Origin: Actinomycetes bacterium
GTDB taxonomy: Bacteria > Actinomycetota > Acidimicrobiia > Acidimicrobiales > Acidimicrobilacustridaceae
Reading direction: 5' to 3'
NCBI GenBank assembly: GCA_029782025.1
Contig: JAKOVR010000131.1
Span: 1 to 64,000 of the forward strand
DNA length: 64,000 nucleotides
The position numbers were made by a program, and so were the translations under genes. Below the pieces are notes generated by a model that was given only the letters and a program-made list of their open reading frames with translations, searched no databases and was not told where the DNA came from. This document shows positions 18,926 through 27,645 of this stretch, piece by piece (the first letter of the stretch is position 1; each line of letters begins with the position of its first letter).

Positions 18926-19723
18926 TCAGGCCGGAACGGGGACCGAGGGGGCCACGTCGACCGCGCCCCGCCGATCGCGCCGGGCCGGGCTGAGCGCCAC
19001 GGCGCCGACGGCACCGGACAGCACCACCGCCACCGCACCGGCGGCCACGCCCCACGCCGCGGTGGCAGCGACCACGGCGACGGCCAGCAGGACGGCGGCG
19101 GTCCCGAGCCGCACCGGCTCCCGCCACCGGTCGATGGCGGCGTGGCAGGAGGCGAGGGCGGCGGGCGAGGTGATGCCCTTCCCGAGCAGGATGGCCATCC
19201 CGCGGACGAAGCCGAAGAGGACCCACAACCCGAAGGCGGTCGCCGGCGACCCGGTGAGGGCGGCCAGCCCCACGAGCAGGAAGTTGCCGGCGGTCATGAT
19301 GTAGGTGGCGAACCCGGTGCCGATCTGCAGGCCGAACCCGCCGCCGTAGACCCAGGCGCGGTAGCGGGCGAGCCAGCGGTCGTTGACCTGCCGCTTGTGG
19401 ACCGGGATGACCCGACCGAACACCTCGCCGTCGAGCGCACCGGCGGTCAACGCCAGCACGGCGGCGGTGCCGAGCACCATCCCAGCCGACGGTTCGAACC
19501 GCCCGACCAGCGCCGCCAGCCCGGCGCTCACCGCGCCGGTGACCGCGCCGCCCACCACGCCGCCGGCCACGAACCAGCGGGCGGTCGTGCGGTAGCGGTA
19601 CCCACGGCCGGCCTCGGCCAGGGGGGTGATGGTGGAGAGCATGGACAGCCCGCACGGGCTCCACACCCCTCGCACGGCGGCGGTGACGGCGACCACCGCA
19701 CCGAGGGCGACCAGCAACTGCAT
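18926..19723 (-). CDS. Polytopic membrane protein of unassigned family
   Basis: A 265-residue hydrophobic protein with about six or seven predicted membrane segments, among them MQLLVALGAVVAVTAAV at the N-terminus and VAVVAATAAWGVAAGAVAVVL near the end. WSPCGLSMLSTITPL early in the protein and YGGGFGLQIGTGFATYIMTAG mid-protein look like conserved functional segments; the SPCG is loosely reminiscent of CcdA-like proteins. I do not recognise the family. I chose ATG 19723 because an in-frame start 28 codons upstream would add a charged, non-membrane leader overlapping the divergent gene. Confidence 0.75.
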   Translation of the reverse strand: MQLLVALGAVVAVTAAVRGVWSPCGLSMLSTITPLAEAGRGYRYRTTARWFVAGGVVGGAVTGAVSAGLAALVGRFEPSAGMVLGTAAVLALTAGALDGEVFGRVIPVHKRQVNDRWLARYRAWVYGGGFGLQIGTGFATYIMTAGNFLLVGLAALTGSPATAFGLWVLFGFVRGMAILLGKGITSPAALASCHAAIDRWREPVRLGTAAVLLAVAVVAATAAWGVAAGAVAVVLSGAVGAVALSPARRDRRGAVDVAPSVPVPA

Positions 19724-19794
19724 GCCCTGGACTCTAGACGAACGGCCCCGCCGGGCCGCTCCAGCCCGGCCGCCGCCGGGTACGGTTTGGCCCG

Positions 19795-20643
19795 ATGGGT
19801 CCGCCACCGAGCCCGCTCACCGTCCGCCGGGTGCAGTTCGCCTACCCCGACGACCTCGATCCGGTGTGGGTCCCGTCCCGGCCGGAGTTCTCCCACGCCG
19901 CCAACTGCATCTCGCTCATCATGCCCTTCGCCGAGCCGTACTTCGTCCGGTCGGTCCGCGCCGCGCTGGCCGAGCTCCCGGCCGACGCCCAGGCCGGCGT
20001 GGCCGACTACCTCGGCCAGGAGATGGCCCACCAGGGTCAGCACAAGCGCTTCAACCGCTTCGTCACCGCCCGCTACCCCGGGGTCACCCGGGTCGAGGGG
20101 TGGATGCGGCGCTTCTACGGCTGGCTGGGGCGGTCCCGCAGCATGAAGTTCAACCTGGCCTTCGCCGCCGGCTCCGAGACCATCGCCTACGCCCTCGCCC
20201 GCTGGACCGAGAAGCACCTGGGCACGCTCTTCTCCGGCGCCGATCCGGTCGCGGCGACGCTGTACCTCTGGCACCTGGCCGAGGAGGTCGAGCACAAGTC
20301 GAGCGCCTACGACGTGTTCGAGGCGGTCGACGGCTCCCGCCTCCGCTACGCCTGGGCCTCGACGGTGTCGCTCGTCGCCCTCGCCTTCTTCGTGTGGACC
20401 GGCAGCCTCGCCATGTTGAAGGCCGACCGCCGCCTGTTCTCCCCGGTCGCCCAGTTCCGGCTCACCCGGTGGGCCGTCAGCCTCGGCATGGAGATCCTCC
20501 CCACGCTGTTCGTGTCCGCCCTCCCCCGGCACCACCCCTCGAAGTTCGCAGACCCGGTGTTCCTCCCCCGGTGGCTGAGCCAGTTCGACCCGGAGACGGG
20601 CACCATGCCGCTGTGGGACGGCGCCGCCGGCCGGGCGGCGTAG
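19795..20643 (+). CDS. Metal-dependent hydrolase family protein (PF10118-like, ferritin-like diiron)
   Basis: A 282-residue helical protein resembling the actinobacterial/proteobacterial 'metal-dependent hydrolase' family. Two likely metal-binding helices are visible: YLGQEMAHQGQHKRFNRF and LYLWHLAEEVEHKSSAYDVFEAV, giving E...H...H and EE.EH patterns as in ferritin-like diiron sites. One hydrophobic segment (ASTVSLVALAFFVWTGSL) lies in the C-terminal half. The function of the family is poorly defined. It is divergent from the membrane protein gene over about 70 bp. Confidence 0.8.
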   Translation: MGPPPSPLTVRRVQFAYPDDLDPVWVPSRPEFSHAANCISLIMPFAEPYFVRSVRAALAELPADAQAGVADYLGQEMAHQGQHKRFNRFVTARYPGVTRVEGWMRRFYGWLGRSRSMKFNLAFAAGSETIAYALARWTEKHLGTLFSGADPVAATLYLWHLAEEVEHKSSAYDVFEAVDGSRLRYAWASTVSLVALAFFVWTGSLAMLKADRRLFSPVAQFRLTRWAVSLGMEILPTLFVSALPRHHPSKFADPVFLPRWLSQFDPETGTMPLWDGAAGRAA

Positions 20644-20757
20644 CGGCCCGACCATTCGATCGACCTTCTTGCTCAAGCATCGCCGCCGAACGGCCGAAAC
20701 CGTTCTGGCGCCGAGCCGCGGGGCCGGCGCGTCTTCCAGGGCAAGCAGGGAGCACGC

Positions 20758-21369
20758 ATGCGATCGATGACGGGACGCCGGCGCGGGCGGGAAGCGGAGA
20801 TGCGCCGGGACACCTTCGACTTCGGCACCGGGGCCGTCCCGGCCGCCCGCCACCACAACCCCGACGGGAGCGCCGGCGGGTGGGTGGCCGCCACCGCCGA
20901 CGTCGACCCGCAGGCCTGGGTCGCCCCCACCGCGGTCGTCTTCGGCAACGCCCGCGTGTTCGGGGCCGCCACCATCGACGGCGCCGCCATCGTGTGCGAC
21001 AACGCCCGGGTGCAGTCCGGCGCCTGGATCGGCGGCCGCGCCGTGGTGGGCGGCGGCAGCACCGTGGCCGAGGCCACCGTCGACGACGACGCCCGGATCG
21101 ACGAGAACGCCCATGTGGCCGGTGGGGCCCGCATCGGCGGTCGGGCCCGCATCGGCGGCTCGGCCCGGGTGATGGGGCACACCCTCGTCGAGGGCGACGT
21201 GTCCATCCGGGGCCGGGCCTGGGTCTCGGGCGGCACCGTGACGGGGCGGGTGCAGATCGGCGGCGACACGATCGTGCGGGCCGGCGCCCGCATCTCGGGG
21301 GAGCATCGGCTCGACACCGGCGTGTTCGACGGGCCGCTCCTCGGCACCTCCGCCACCGGGGTGGGCTGA
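20758..21369 (+). CDS. Left-handed beta-helix (hexapeptide-repeat) protein
   Basis: A 203-residue protein dominated by imperfect hexapeptide repeats from about residue 55 to 185 (blocks such as ATVDDDARIDENAHVAGGAR and IGGRARIGGSARVMGHTLVE), which would form a left-handed parallel beta-helix. Proteins of this shape are acyltransferases, gamma-carbonic anhydrase relatives or structural proteins. No catalytic His pattern of those enzymes stands out. ATG 20758 is preceded by a good ribosome-binding site (AGGGAG). The 114-bp gap upstream is free of genes and AT-richer, so it probably holds the promoter. Confidence 0.75.
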   Translation: MRSMTGRRRGREAEMRRDTFDFGTGAVPAARHHNPDGSAGGWVAATADVDPQAWVAPTAVVFGNARVFGAATIDGAAIVCDNARVQSGAWIGGRAVVGGGSTVAEATVDDDARIDENAHVAGGARIGGRARIGGSARVMGHTLVEGDVSIRGRAWVSGGTVTGRVQIGGDTIVRAGARISGEHRLDTGVFDGPLLGTSATGVG

Positions 21370-21458
21370 GCCGGCATCGGACCTCGGCCGGCGGGCCGGC
21401 CCACTATCGTGCCCTCGCCGCTACCCCGCCCGACCGGGGCCGAATCGCTGGAGGAGCC

Positions 21459-23000
21459 GTGATCCACAAGAGCCCGCTGTCCGACGTCGAGATCCCGGAC
21501 ACCGCGGTCACGCCGTTCGTCCTGCGCCGCGCCGCCGAGCTGGCCGACGCGCCGGCCCTGATCGACGGCCCCACCGGCCGCGTCGTCACCTACCGCCAGC
21601 TCGAGGATTCGATCCACCGCCTGGCCGGTGGGCTGGCGGCCCGGGGGTTCGGCAAGGGCGACGTACTGGCCATCATGGCCCCCAACCTGCCCGAGTACGC
21701 GGTGGTGTTCCACGGCACCTGCTGGGCCGGCGGCACGGTCACGACGATCAACCCCACCTACACCGCCCACGAGGTCGAGCACCAGCTCAATGACTCCGGG
21801 GCCACGATCCTCGTCACCATCGGCATGTTCCTCGACACCGCCCGCGAAGCGGCGAAGACCACCAGGGTCGAGGAGATCTTCACCCTCGACCCCACCGACG
21901 CCACGCCCTTCACCGCGTTGCTCGGTGAGCCGCTCACGGAGCAGGTGCCGGTCGACCCGGCCGAGGACGTCGCCGTGCTCCCCTACTCGAGCGGCACGAC
22001 CGGCCTGTCTAAGGGCGTGATGCTCACCCACCGGAACCTCGTCGCCAACCTCGTCCAGATGGAGGCGCTCATACCGCTCGGCACAGGCGAGAAGATCCTC
22101 TCCGTCCTGCCCTTCTTCCACATCTACGGCATGCAGGTCCTCATGAACGCCGCCCTGGCCTCGGGCGCGGTCGTGGTGCCGGTCCCCCGCTTCGATCTCG
22201 AGCAGTTCCTCACCCTGGCCCAGGAGCACAAGATCCACCGGGCCTTCATCGTGCCCCCGATCGTCGTGGCACTGGCCAAGCACCCGCTGGTCGACCAGTT
22301 CGACCTGTCGTCCCTGAAGATGCTCTTCTCCGGGGCCGCACCGCTCGGCGCCGAGCTGGCGGCCGAGGCCGGGGCCCGGCTCGGGTGCGAGGTCGTGCAG
22401 GGCTACGGGATGACCGAGCTCTCGCCCGTGAGCCACGCCACTCCCGAGGGGCAGGGTCGACCCGGCACCATCGGGGTCCTCGTGCCCTCGACCGAGTGCC
22501 GCATCGTCGACCCCGAGACCGGCGACGACCTGGGCCTCGACCAGCCCGGGGAGATCTGGGTGCGAGGCCCCCTCGTCATGAAGGGCTACCTGAACAACCC
22601 GCAGGCCACGGCCGACACGATCGACGCCGACGGCTGGCTCCACACCGGCGACATCGCCGTGGTCGACGCCGCCGGTCACTTCACGATCGTCGACCGCCTG
22701 AAGGAGCTCATCAAGTACAAGGGGTTCCAGGTGCCGCCGGCCGAGCTCGAGGCCCTGATCGTGACCCACCCCGCCGTGGCCGACGTCGCCGTCATCGGCG
22801 TGCCCGACGAGGAGGCCGGCGAGCTGCCCAAGGCCTTCGTCGTGCTCAAGCCGGGCGCCGAGGCGACGGCCGAGGACATCCAACGCTTCGTGGCCGACAA
22901 CGTCGCCCACTACAAGCAGGTCCGCATCGTCGAGTTCGTCCCCGAGATCCCCAAGTCGGCCTCGGGCAAGATCCTGCGGCGCCTGTTGCGCGACCGCTGA
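21459..23000 (+). CDS. AMP-dependent acyl-CoA synthetase, 4-coumarate-CoA ligase-like
   Basis: A 513-residue ANL-family ligase. Motifs: YSSGTTGLSKGVMLTHRN (AMP/ATP site), PFFHIYGMQ, VQGYGMTELSPVSH, HTGDIAVVDAAGHFTIVDRLKE, YKGFQVPPAELE (acyl-pocket hinge) and the catalytic lysine in KSASGKILRRLLRD. The YKGFQVPPAELE hinge is typical of 4-coumarate/aryl- and fatty-acyl-CoA ligases. The start is GTG 21459 behind GGAGGAG. It is convergent with the WS/DGAT gene, whose stop lies 9 bp away; a short inverted repeat (CTGAA / TTCAG, 22997-23012) spans both stops. Confidence 0.93.
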   Translation: MIHKSPLSDVEIPDTAVTPFVLRRAAELADAPALIDGPTGRVVTYRQLEDSIHRLAGGLAARGFGKGDVLAIMAPNLPEYAVVFHGTCWAGGTVTTINPTYTAHEVEHQLNDSGATILVTIGMFLDTAREAAKTTRVEEIFTLDPTDATPFTALLGEPLTEQVPVDPAEDVAVLPYSSGTTGLSKGVMLTHRNLVANLVQMEALIPLGTGEKILSVLPFFHIYGMQVLMNAALASGAVVVPVPRFDLEQFLTLAQEHKIHRAFIVPPIVVALAKHPLVDQFDLSSLKMLFSGAAPLGAELAAEAGARLGCEVVQGYGMTELSPVSHATPEGQGRPGTIGVLVPSTECRIVDPETGDDLGLDQPGEIWVRGPLVMKGYLNNPQATADTIDADGWLHTGDIAVVDAAGHFTIVDRLKELIKYKGFQVPPAELEALIVTHPAVADVAVIGVPDEEAGELPKAFVVLKPGAEATAEDIQRFVADNVAHYKQVRIVEFVPEIPKSASGKILRRLLRDR

Positions 23001-23008
23001 ACCGGGTT

Positions 23009-24445
23009 TCAGGTCAGCCACGCCTCGAGGGACTCGATCTCGCGCCGAACGGCCCGGCTCAGGGCGTCGACCTCGGGGAACGTGGCGGGATCAGCGAGGA
23101 TCGACACCGTGAGGTGATCGCCGTAGGAGAGCGCGGCCACGCCGAGGCCGACGTTGCCCACGAGGGGCACGATCGGGATGCACGCTTCCATCCGGGCGCC
23201 GAGGAACCACAGCGGCATGGGCGGGCCGGGCACGTTCGTGACGATCACGTCTACCACCGGCTGGTGCTCCAGCACCCGACCGGCCGTCGCCACGGCGAAG
23301 CTCGGGAGCAGCCGGAGGCTGTCGAAGATCATCGCCGAGGCGTCGGCCTCGCCGTGGCGCCGGTGACCGGCGACGGCGTCTCGGACCTGGCCGAGCCGGG
23401 CGCCCGCGGTGTCCTCGTCGACCGGCAGCGGGGCGATGAGGACGGCGACCTGGTTCCCGGGCTCGTCGCTGGCGGTGGCCCGCCGGAGGTCGACCGGGAT
23501 GGCGGCTTGCAGGCGGAGCCGGTCGACCGGTTCGCCGCGGGCTTCGAGCACGGCTCGCATCGCACCGGCCAGGCCGGCCAGGACGACGTCGTTGACCGTG
23601 GCGCCGAGCTGGTGCCCGGCCCGACGGATCGGCTCCAGCTCGAGGGTGGTCCACGCCAGGGCCCGCTCGTAGCCGACCGGTCGGCGCAGCGGGCTGCGAT
23701 GGGCGACGTCGGGCGCTTCGCTGCCGACCAGGTCGAGCGTCCCGGCCAGCCGGCGGAACGCCCCCAGCGGGGCCCGCGCCGCCCGGGCCGCGGCGCCGGC
23801 CAGGTCGGCGGGGAGCCGGAGCTGCTCACCGGCGGCGTGGGCCAGCAGGGCCATCGGCGACGGTGGGCGCCGGGGGGTCCAGTCCGGCGGCCACGCCTCG
23901 TCGTCCCCGCCGGCGGGCTCGGCCTCGAGGTCGAGGAAGGCCGCGCCGGTGGCGACGCCGGCCACCCCGTCGACCATCGAGTGGTGGATCTTCTCCAGCA
24001 TGGCCACCCGCCCATCGGCCAGGCCGTCGACCAGCCACACCTCCCAGAGGGGATGGCGACGGTCGAGCGGGCGCATCATGAAGGTCGTGCACAGCTCGGT
24101 GAGCTGCCGGGTGTCGCCGGGCGGCGGAAGGGCGACCGTGCGCACGTGCCGTTCGATGGAGAACGTCTCGTCGTCGACCCACACCGGGAGACCGAGGCCG
24201 AGGGGCACCGTGGCGAGGCGCATGCGGAGCCGGGGGACGAGGTGCAGGCGGGACTCGATCCGATGCCGGGCCGCGGTCAGGCGCACCCGACCCGCGGCGT
24301 CGCGGAGGCGGTCGCCCTCGAAGATGGCGAGGGCACCGGCGTGCAGGGGGGCGCGGGCCGTCTCGACGGCCAGGAACCCGGCATCCAGCGGGCTCATCGG
24401 CTCGAAGGGGCGCAGCGGGGGCGCGGTGTGCTCGTCCATGGTCAC
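23009..24445 (-). CDS. Wax ester synthase/diacylglycerol acyltransferase (WS/DGAT)
   Basis: A 478-residue bifunctional acyltransferase that makes wax esters or triacylglycerol from acyl-CoA. The active-site HHxxxDG motif is KIHHSMVDGVAG (about residues 148-155). Other family blocks are the N-terminal PMSPLDAGFLAVETARAPLHAGALA, the middle LGATVNDVVLAGLAGAMR and the late NVPGPPMPLWFLGARME. ATG 24445 overlaps the stop of the upstream FtsX-type permease gene (ATGA). It ends an apparent four-gene operon that starts with a hibernation factor, so storage-lipid synthesis may be linked to stress or slow growth. Confidence 0.93.
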   Translation of the reverse strand: MTMDEHTAPPLRPFEPMSPLDAGFLAVETARAPLHAGALAIFEGDRLRDAAGRVRLTAARHRIESRLHLVPRLRMRLATVPLGLGLPVWVDDETFSIERHVRTVALPPPGDTRQLTELCTTFMMRPLDRRHPLWEVWLVDGLADGRVAMLEKIHHSMVDGVAGVATGAAFLDLEAEPAGGDDEAWPPDWTPRRPPSPMALLAHAAGEQLRLPADLAGAAARAARAPLGAFRRLAGTLDLVGSEAPDVAHRSPLRRPVGYERALAWTTLELEPIRRAGHQLGATVNDVVLAGLAGAMRAVLEARGEPVDRLRLQAAIPVDLRRATASDEPGNQVAVLIAPLPVDEDTAGARLGQVRDAVAGHRRHGEADASAMIFDSLRLLPSFAVATAGRVLEHQPVVDVIVTNVPGPPMPLWFLGARMEACIPIVPLVGNVGLGVAALSYGDHLTVSILADPATFPEVDALSRAVRREIESLEAWLT

Positions 24446-26913
24446 TCCACGATTCGCAAGGTGTCGGCGATGGGCATCCGCCGCAGGCGGCGGGAGGTGA
24501 GGACGGGGGCCGCGGCGACCGCCACGATCCCCAGGGCCGCGGCCAGCAGGTAGGTCACCCCCCGGACGGAGGTGACGACGAGCAGGTCGGGCATGGTGCC
24601 GGGCAGCACACCGTGGACGATCCAGGCCAGCACGACCCGACCGAGGCCGACCCCGAGCACCGTCGCGGCCAACCCGATCAGCGCGCTCTCCACCACGCCC
24701 ATGGCGAGGACCCGTCCGACCGGGACGCCGAAGGCGAACATCGTCGCGTTCTCACGGGCCCGCTCGTCGGCGCTGATGCTGCTCGAGTTGAAGGCGATCA
24801 GCACGGCGAGGACCAGGACGACGCCCTGGACGATGTCGAGCACATCGGTGACGCGTCCGACGGTCTGGCGCACGTTGGCGGTGATGGTCGAGACGGGCAC
24901 GACCGACGCGATGCCGTCGAGGTGGAACAGCCCCCAGACGACGGCGTCCCGGTCGGTACCCGGGACCGGCGTCACCTGCAGGAAGTTCACGATCCCGTCG
25001 AGGTTCATGAGCGAGGCGTGCCGGAGGTCCATGAAGACGGCGTAGCGATACGGGTTGGGATGGATGCCCGAGACCAGGACCTCGGACACCGTCCACCGGT
25101 AGCCCAGGCCCTCGCGGCGCGGGTGGCGCAGGCGCACGGTGCCGCCGGCGACCACGCCCATGTCGGTGGCGGCCTTCTCCGAGAGCACGAGCGCCGGACG
25201 GTCGCCCGGGTAGGACCCCGCCACCAGGGAGGGGCGCCACATCGCGTCGGCCATGTCCAACAGGTCGATCACCACGTCGAACCCGTCGGTGCCGACCGCG
25301 CCCACGTCGGCCACCTCCCCGGGGCCGAGCGGGGCGACGCGGCCCACCACGCGGAGCCCCTCGTCGGCGTGGGCGACGCCCGGCACGGCCTGGACCGCGG
25401 TGGTCGCCGCGCCGCCCCGCCGCTCGAAGCCGTCGATGGTGACGAGCATCCGGTCGGGGGAGGTGGCGAGGATCTCCCGCTCCCCGCGGTCGATCGTCGC
25501 CGTGAACGAGTCGAGGGTGCCGAGCACCCCCACGAGGGTGGCGATGGCCGCGGAGATCCCGAGGGCGGTCAGCAGGGAGCGCCGCGGATTGCGCAGCGCG
25601 TTGCGCACGGGCATCTGGCCCAGGCTCCCGCCGGGCAACGGGAGCCGCTGCACCAGCCCGGCCCAGCCCGACGGCTTCGTCTCCCGCAGGCCCACCTTGA
25701 TGGCGTCGATGGGTTCGACCCGCACCGCCCGCACCACCGGGTACACGGTCGCCACGAACACCAGCACCACGCCGATCGCCGCGCCGCGGGCGAAGGCCCC
25801 GCCCTGGAACGGCGTGGCCCACGCCGGCATCGGGAAGAAGTCGGAGAACACCCCGACCACCAGCCGGCCGACGACGACACCCACCGCGACGCCGAAGGCC
25901 ACGCCGGCCAGCGCCACCTCGAGCCCCACGAGCAGCGGTCGGATGGCGATGCGGGGCGGGGGGACCCCGAGGGCCATGCCGATCCCGATCTCCCGCCGCT
26001 GGGCCTCCACCACGCGGCTGGCCAGGTTGAAGGCGGCGAACGCCGCGCCGGCCATGATCAGGAAGGCGAAGACGTTGAAGAACTTCTGGTCGCCCTCGAT
26101 GTCGTCGTAGAGCACCCGGGAGGCCCGCTCGTCCGGGCGGTCGGCGACCGTGCTCGCCTGGTCCGGGAAGGCGGCGGCGAAGGCGGCGGCCAGTTCGTCG
26201 TGCGCCGCGCCGGGGTCGACCCCTGCGGCCCAGCGCACGACGAGCTGGTTGGCCCGCCCGGGCTTGCCGGCCAGCTCCTGGGCCGCCTCCAGGTTGGTGA
26301 AGGCCACGGCGTACCCCGCTTCGGCCAGGAACCCGCCCAGGTCGTTCATGATCAAGAAGTAGTCGGGCTGCAGGACGAGCCCCGTGTAGCGAAGGCTGCG
26401 GTTGCCACCCAGCCGCAGGTCGCCGGCGGCGGGCAGGCCGTGGTGGCGGGCGAAGTGCACGTCGAGGACGCCGTCCCGACCCGACGGCGACAGCGCGGCG
26501 CCGGACCGCAGGTCGAACCGGTCGACGGCCGGAGCGGGGCCGTCGAAGGCCACCCCCACCACCCGGCCCGGCACCAGGATCGTCCGGCCGTCGATCGACG
26601 CGTCCACCTGGGTCGGGACGACCAGCTGCACGGTGGCGCCGTCCACCCACCCCGGATGGGCCAGGCGACCCGGCACCGAGGCCAGGGTCGCAGCGTCGAC
26701 ATCGGCGTTGGCCGTCAGGCTCACCTTCGCATCGTGGGCGGCGAGGGCCGCGTAGCCGTTGTCGTACGCCGCTCGGCGCCACGTCGACGCGCTCCCCAGT
26801 CCCGTGTACGCCCCCGATCCCAGCCCGGCCACGAGCGCGATCACCGCCACCTGCAGCCACCGCTTCCGCAGGTCACGGAGCGACCAGCGGACCCAGAGCC
26901 CGGCGCCGGCCAT
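24442..26913 (-). CDS. ABC transporter permease, FtsX/MacB superfamily
   Basis: An 823-residue permease with a leading membrane helix (LQVAVIALVAGLGSGAYTGL), a large extracytoplasmic region, a first FtsX-type membrane block (FFNVFAFLIMAGAAFAAFNLASRVVEAQRREIG...), a second extracytoplasmic region and a second FtsX block at the C-terminus (VVLVLAVLIAFNSSSISADERARENATMFA...). This two-FtsX layout is typical of actinobacterial lipoprotein or lipid exporters paired with LolD-like ATPases. The ATPase is encoded 9 bp upstream, and the WS/DGAT start overlaps this stop by 4 bp. Cargo is unknown. Confidence 0.88.
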   Translation of the reverse strand: MAGAGLWVRWSLRDLRKRWLQVAVIALVAGLGSGAYTGLGSASTWRRAAYDNGYAALAAHDAKVSLTANADVDAATLASVPGRLAHPGWVDGATVQLVVPTQVDASIDGRTILVPGRVVGVAFDGPAPAVDRFDLRSGAALSPSGRDGVLDVHFARHHGLPAAGDLRLGGNRSLRYTGLVLQPDYFLIMNDLGGFLAEAGYAVAFTNLEAAQELAGKPGRANQLVVRWAAGVDPGAAHDELAAAFAAAFPDQASTVADRPDERASRVLYDDIEGDQKFFNVFAFLIMAGAAFAAFNLASRVVEAQRREIGIGMALGVPPPRIAIRPLLVGLEVALAGVAFGVAVGVVVGRLVVGVFSDFFPMPAWATPFQGGAFARGAAIGVVLVFVATVYPVVRAVRVEPIDAIKVGLRETKPSGWAGLVQRLPLPGGSLGQMPVRNALRNPRRSLLTALGISAAIATLVGVLGTLDSFTATIDRGEREILATSPDRMLVTIDGFERRGGAATTAVQAVPGVAHADEGLRVVGRVAPLGPGEVADVGAVGTDGFDVVIDLLDMADAMWRPSLVAGSYPGDRPALVLSEKAATDMGVVAGGTVRLRHPRREGLGYRWTVSEVLVSGIHPNPYRYAVFMDLRHASLMNLDGIVNFLQVTPVPGTDRDAVVWGLFHLDGIASVVPVSTITANVRQTVGRVTDVLDIVQGVVLVLAVLIAFNSSSISADERARENATMFAFGVPVGRVLAMGVVESALIGLAATVLGVGLGRVVLAWIVHGVLPGTMPDLLVVTSVRGVTYLLAAALGIVAVAAAPVLTSRRLRRMPIADTLRIVE

Positions 26914-26922
26914 CGGTCCTGC

Positions 26923-27636
26923 TCACCACCGGAGCGATGCCACCGGCACCGCTCCCCCGTCGGGCGCGCCGTCCCGGACCACCCGCCCGCCCTGGAGCTC
27001 GACCACCCGGTCGGCCATCCGGGCGATCTCCCGGTTGTGGGTCACGATCAGGACGGCGCGTCGGCCGTCGGCGCTCTGTTCGGCCAGGAGCTCGAGGATG
27101 CCGATCCCGGTGCGGTAGTCGAGCTCGCCTGTGGGCTCGTCGGCCAGGACGACCCGGTTCCCGGTGGCCAGCGCCCGGGCGATGGCCACCCGCTGTTGCT
27201 CGCCCCCGGAGAGCTGGGCCGGGAAGTGGGAGGCCCGATCGGCGAGGCCGACCCGTTCGAGCATGGCGTGGGCCTCCTCGGCCGCGTCGGGCCGTCCGGC
27301 CACGTCGGCCCCGAAGCGGACGTTCTCGAGCGCCGTCAGGCCGGGGAAGAGGTTGAAGGTCTGGAACACGAAGCTGACGGTCTCGCGCCGGTAGGCGAAG
27401 AGCTCGCGTCGGCTCGCCGTGGTGAGGTCGCGCCCACCGACCTCGATCCGTCCCTCGGTCGGCTGATCGAGGGCGCCGATCAGGTTGAGCAACGTCGTCT
27501 TGCCGCTCCCCGACGGGCCGAGCAGCACCGCCAGGTCGCCGGCGTCGACCTCGAGATCCACGCCGGCCAGCGCGACCACCCGGCCGGCCACGGTGTCGAA
27601 CGAGCGCCCCACACCGGCGAGCGAGATCAGCGACAC
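26923..27636 (-). CDS. ABC transporter ATP-binding protein (LolD/MacB type)
   Basis: A 237-residue ABC ATPase with Walker [17 protein letters not shown]-loop region [20 protein letters not shown], signature [15 protein letters not shown] and Walker [14 protein letters not shown]. The FQxFNLxPxLTALENV string is characteristic of the LolD/MacB/FtsE group. It lies 9 bp from both the hibernation-factor gene upstream and the FtsX-type permease downstream, so the three are surely one operon and the last two one transporter. Confidence 0.93.
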   Translation of the reverse strand: MSLISLAGVGRSFDTVAGRVVALAGVDLEVDAGDLAVLLGPSGSGKTTLLNLIGALDQPTEGRIEVGGRDLTTASRRELFAYRRETVSFVFQTFNLFPGLTALENVRFGADVAGRPDAAEEAHAMLERVGLADRASHFPAQLSGGEQQRVAIARALATGNRVVLADEPTGELDYRTGIGILELLAEQSADGRRAVLIVTHNREIARMADRVVELQGGRVVRDGAPDGGAVPVASLRW

Positions 27637-27645
27637 GGTGGGCCT

